From positions 17,484,001 through 17,548,000 of the forward strand of contig NC_090133.1 of the NCBI RefSeq assembly GCF_040581485.1: a stretch of 64,000 nucleotides of DNA, given 5' to 3'. Shown here piece after piece: positions 61,419-64,000 of this stretch. Under the pieces are notes generated by a model that saw only the letters and a program-made list of their open reading frames with translations, ran no database searches and was not told the DNA's origin. Source of the DNA: Linepithema humile. Lineage: Eukaryota > Arthropoda > Insecta > Hymenoptera > Formicidae. The position numbers and the translations under genes were made by a program. The number at the start of each line of letters is the position of its first letter. Positions within the stretch are counted from its first letter, which is position 1.

Positions 61419-62755
61419 ATTGCAAAGTAGTTGCAAGCAGTAGTTGCAAAACCAGACAAATCAATAAAAAGCACAATTCAATCTGTTTATGTGACTAGAA
61501 TCAATCACATAAAACAACAAATGAAACCAAAGACTAATGTGCATTGAAAATTTAATACATGCAATATATTTGTAAAAAAATAAAAAATATTAAATTCATT
61601 GTTATATCTTAAATTAGTGTATAATACCTATTTTTTCTCAATATCTCTTCATTTTTAATAAATAATTCGTTAAATAAGCTTTTACATACTTTGCTTTTAA
61701 AAAAGAAAAACAATTTGGAATATACTCGTTTCAAATATATTATAAAAATGATTCAAAATTATCATATTATTAATTTAAAATTAATAGAATAATTCAATAA
61801 AGCATTCATATTAAAATCATTAATAAAACAATCCATATTAAGATATTAAGATTGCAAAATATTTGTAAACAATAGTTGCAACACCCGACAAATCAATAAA
61901 AAACACAATTTAATCTGTTTATGTGATTAGAATCAGTTACATAAAGCAACAAATAAAATCAAAGACAGATGACACAATATGCAGAGAAATTTTAATACAT
62001 GTAATATATTTGTAAGAAAATAAAAAATACTAAATTTATTGTTATATCTCAAATTAGTGTATAATACCTATTTTTTCTCAATATATCTTGACTTTTTAAT
62101 AAATAATTCGTTAGATAAGCTTGTACATACTTTGCTTTTAGAAAAGAAAAACAATTTGGAATATACTCGTTTCAAATATATTATAAAAATGATTCAAAAT
62201 TATCAAATTATTAATTTAAAATTAATAAAATAATTTAGTAAAGCATTCATATTAAAATCATTAATAAAATCCATATTAAGATATTAAGATTGCAAAATAT
62301 TTGTAAGCAATAGTTGCAAAATCAGACAAATCGATGAAAAGCACAATTTAATATGTTTAAGTGACTAGAATCAGTCACATAAAGTCACATACAAGAATCA
62401 ATCATATTAGTCACATATGTACAACAAATGAAACCAAAGACTAATGTGCAGATAAATTTTAATACATGTAATATATTTGTAAAAAAATTTTAAATATTAA
62501 ATTTATTATTATATCTTTAATTAGTATATAATACCTATTTTTTCTCAATATCTTTTCATTTTTAATAAATAATTTATTATATAAACTTTTACATACTTTG
62601 TTTTTAGAAAAGAAAAACAATTTAGAATATATTTGTTTCAAATATACCAGAAAAACAATTCAAAATTACTATATTATTAATTTAAAATAGAATAATTTAA
62701 TAAAGCTTCATATTAAAATCATTAATGAAACAATCCATATTAAGATATTATATAA
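61419..62755 (+). repeat. Three-unit tandem repeat, about 430-465 bp per unit
   Basis: Units lie at 61419-61850, 61851-62288 and 62289 to about 62755. Each begins ATTGCAAA(G/A)TA and continues GTTGCAAAA-CAGACAAATC, AAAGCACAATT-AAT-TGTTTA and GTGACTAGAATCAGTCACATA. Each ends with a TTAATAAATAATT...TTTTGAAAAGAAAAACAATTTGGAATATA block and CCATATTAAGATATTA. Units differ by small substitutions and indels. The third unit carries an extra internal duplication of the TCACAT segment. No open frame is conserved between units. Confidence 0.9.
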
Positions 62756-63480
62756 TTAATATGTAAATATTAATTAAACAACTTTTTAACCAATAATTTA
62801 TTTCTCAAATAAAATAATGTTAATCAAATAACAAAGAAACTAATTGGTTTCATTTATTGCAAACCACATTTATTGCAAATCAATTTCATGTAAATATAAA
62901 TATCTTTAATATCATGACTCACCGAGCAACCGGAAAACTAACGTTTACCTTCATCCATTTTCCTTAATCATCGGTGCATTTTTATAAGCTTTGTACCAAT
63001 GTATTGTAGACATTATCCATAACAAAAAAGTGTCGAAAATTCAAGTATTGAAGTAATGGCACCACGATTCTGTGTCTCGCCTCAAATAATCACACAATTA
63101 TTTCTGAAAAATAAGAAAAGACAATTATAATACCTTTAAAATACACCATTATAATAATAAAATTTCCATTTTTTTATTTTTAAAAAAAGATGAAGAATAT
63201 TCCTCAATTAGAAATAAGTATTTTCTTGAATATTTCTATAAAATATAAATATGCAGTGACAAAAATAATCGATTAACTTTCATATAAATACAGAATTAGT
63301 ACAATTCATATAAGTACAATTTTTATATTAATAATGTTTGATATTATATCTAAAATTTTTTAAAGTATTTATTATTATTCAAATAATAAAATTTTTTTCA
63401 TTTATTTATTTAAAAAACGAGGTAGCTGTTGTCAGATCTCTTTCTACTGCATCAATTCGCGAAGTTTTATGAAATAAACT
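62756..63480. other. AT-rich spacer upstream of the right-hand gene
   Basis: No gene, and no element beyond short A/T runs. GC content rises abruptly near 63420 where the promoter/5' UTR region of the next gene begins. Confidence 0.6.
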
Positions 63481-63827
63481 TTAGGTGGCGGATGATACCC
63501 GAACAGCACAGGTGGCAAATCGTCTGGAGTACCGCGCGAGCTAGAGGCAAAGTTATCGGATCAACGGAGCGAAGCGTGATAGCCGAAGAACGGGGAGAGC
63601 GAGAGGGAACCCCCCACATTCTGGCGGCCCCAGGTGTAGTTTGCCGCTCGCTCGAACAGTGCACTGCCGGACGCAATACACGGCACGCGATTTGCCACAG
63701 TGTTGTGTCGTTACACGTCTCGGTTCTGTCTTTCCTGTCCTTTAATTCGCGAGGAATTCGTCAAATATTTCCTAAGTTAAGAATAATGTTATCTCGGTAA
63801 TTCGCTGGACAGCAAACGACACACGAA
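63480..63827 (+). promoter_or_regulatory. GC-rich promoter and 5' UTR region of right-hand gene
   Basis: GC/CpG-rich DNA follows a long AT-rich stretch. It holds a short upstream frame (ATGTTATCTCGGTAA, 63786-63800) ending 27 bases before the proposed start codon, and a longer open frame to the same stop without recognisable features. The transcription start is not determined; an initiator-like CAGTGC lies near 63657. Confidence 0.45.
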
Positions 63828-63850
63828 ATGTCGTCCGAGCGATTTCACAA
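63828..63850 (+). CDS. First coding exon of a gene running out of the window (MSSERFH...)
   Basis: ATG in the context CACGAAATGT is followed by TCGTCCGAGCGATTTCACAA and then a strong donor, GTGAGTGTG. The seven codons plus two bases encode MSSERFH. The GC-rich upstream region and long pyrimidine-rich intron start support a real 5' end. The product cannot be identified from eight residues; all further exons lie beyond 64000. Confidence 0.5.
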
Positions 63851-64000
63851 GTGAGTGTGTTTTTTTTTTGTGAAGACTCTTGTGTGCATATCGCGAGTAG
63901 CATGCTTTTCTCTCTGTCTCCATCGTTTTCTCTGCTCTTGTTTTCATACGCGCGCTTACACGTAAGACTTGTCCCGGGATCCGGAAAGTAGAGAAATGTC

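Noticed and set aside
61214..61498. Plus-strand open frame with a signal-peptide-like start
   Set aside because: The hydrophobic start is short and the frame runs into the tandem repeat array. The opposite strand shows the better gene-start signals.

Overview
The window looks like nuclear DNA of an insect, most likely a hymenopteran and plausibly an ant. It is AT-rich with scattered GC/CpG-rich patches. Genes are split into small exons by introns of 0.2 to 9 kb, with GT/AG boundaries and poly-pyrimidine tracts. Simple-sequence repeats (GA, TA, GAGC, GC, CTG) and short terminal-inverted-repeat elements are common. There is no bacterial-style operon, CRISPR array, phage or virus-like gene. The species assignment is an inference from gene structure and repeat style.

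Two genes can be assembled exon by exon on the + strand with reading phase preserved at every junction. (1) 15095-33885: the C-terminal three quarters (306 residues, 8 exons) of a zinc-dependent membrane (renal) dipeptidase, peptidase family M19. The N-terminal exons carrying the GHxD metal motif were not found and probably lie upstream of the window. (2) 44238-56574: a complete 644-residue, 8-exon protein of the TMEM200 family. It has two membrane segments, a short sequon-rich loop and a long charged C-terminal tail. Its first exon sits behind a TATA box in a GC-rich promoter, and an antisense tRNA-Thr(UGU) gene lies in its fourth intron.

Between the two genes (33886-44195) is a spacer holding one unidentified minus-strand open exon (39595-40274). 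That exon ends in a perfect splice donor and lies next to a cluster of GA/GAGC/TA microsatellites and a 290-bp inverted-repeat element. Downstream of the TMEM200-like gene (56575-64000) are two further short inverted-repeat elements, a 190-bp tandem duplication and a three-unit 430-bp tandem repeat. A candidate divergent gene pair follows: a tiny minus-strand first exon at 61207-61222 and a plus-strand first coding exon at 63828-63850 whose gene runs out of the window.

The first 15 kb has no recognised gene. It holds a palindromic MITE with TAA target duplications, a 27-bp minisatellite, a three-fold 17-bp motif and a GC-rich block. I see no evidence for a new multi-gene system. The most interesting items are the unidentified minus-strand exon, the coding-like open frame past the dipeptidase stop, the palindrome beside the TMEM200 TATA box, the inverted-repeat element in the TMEM200 3' UTR, and the tRNA nested antisense in the TMEM200 intron.
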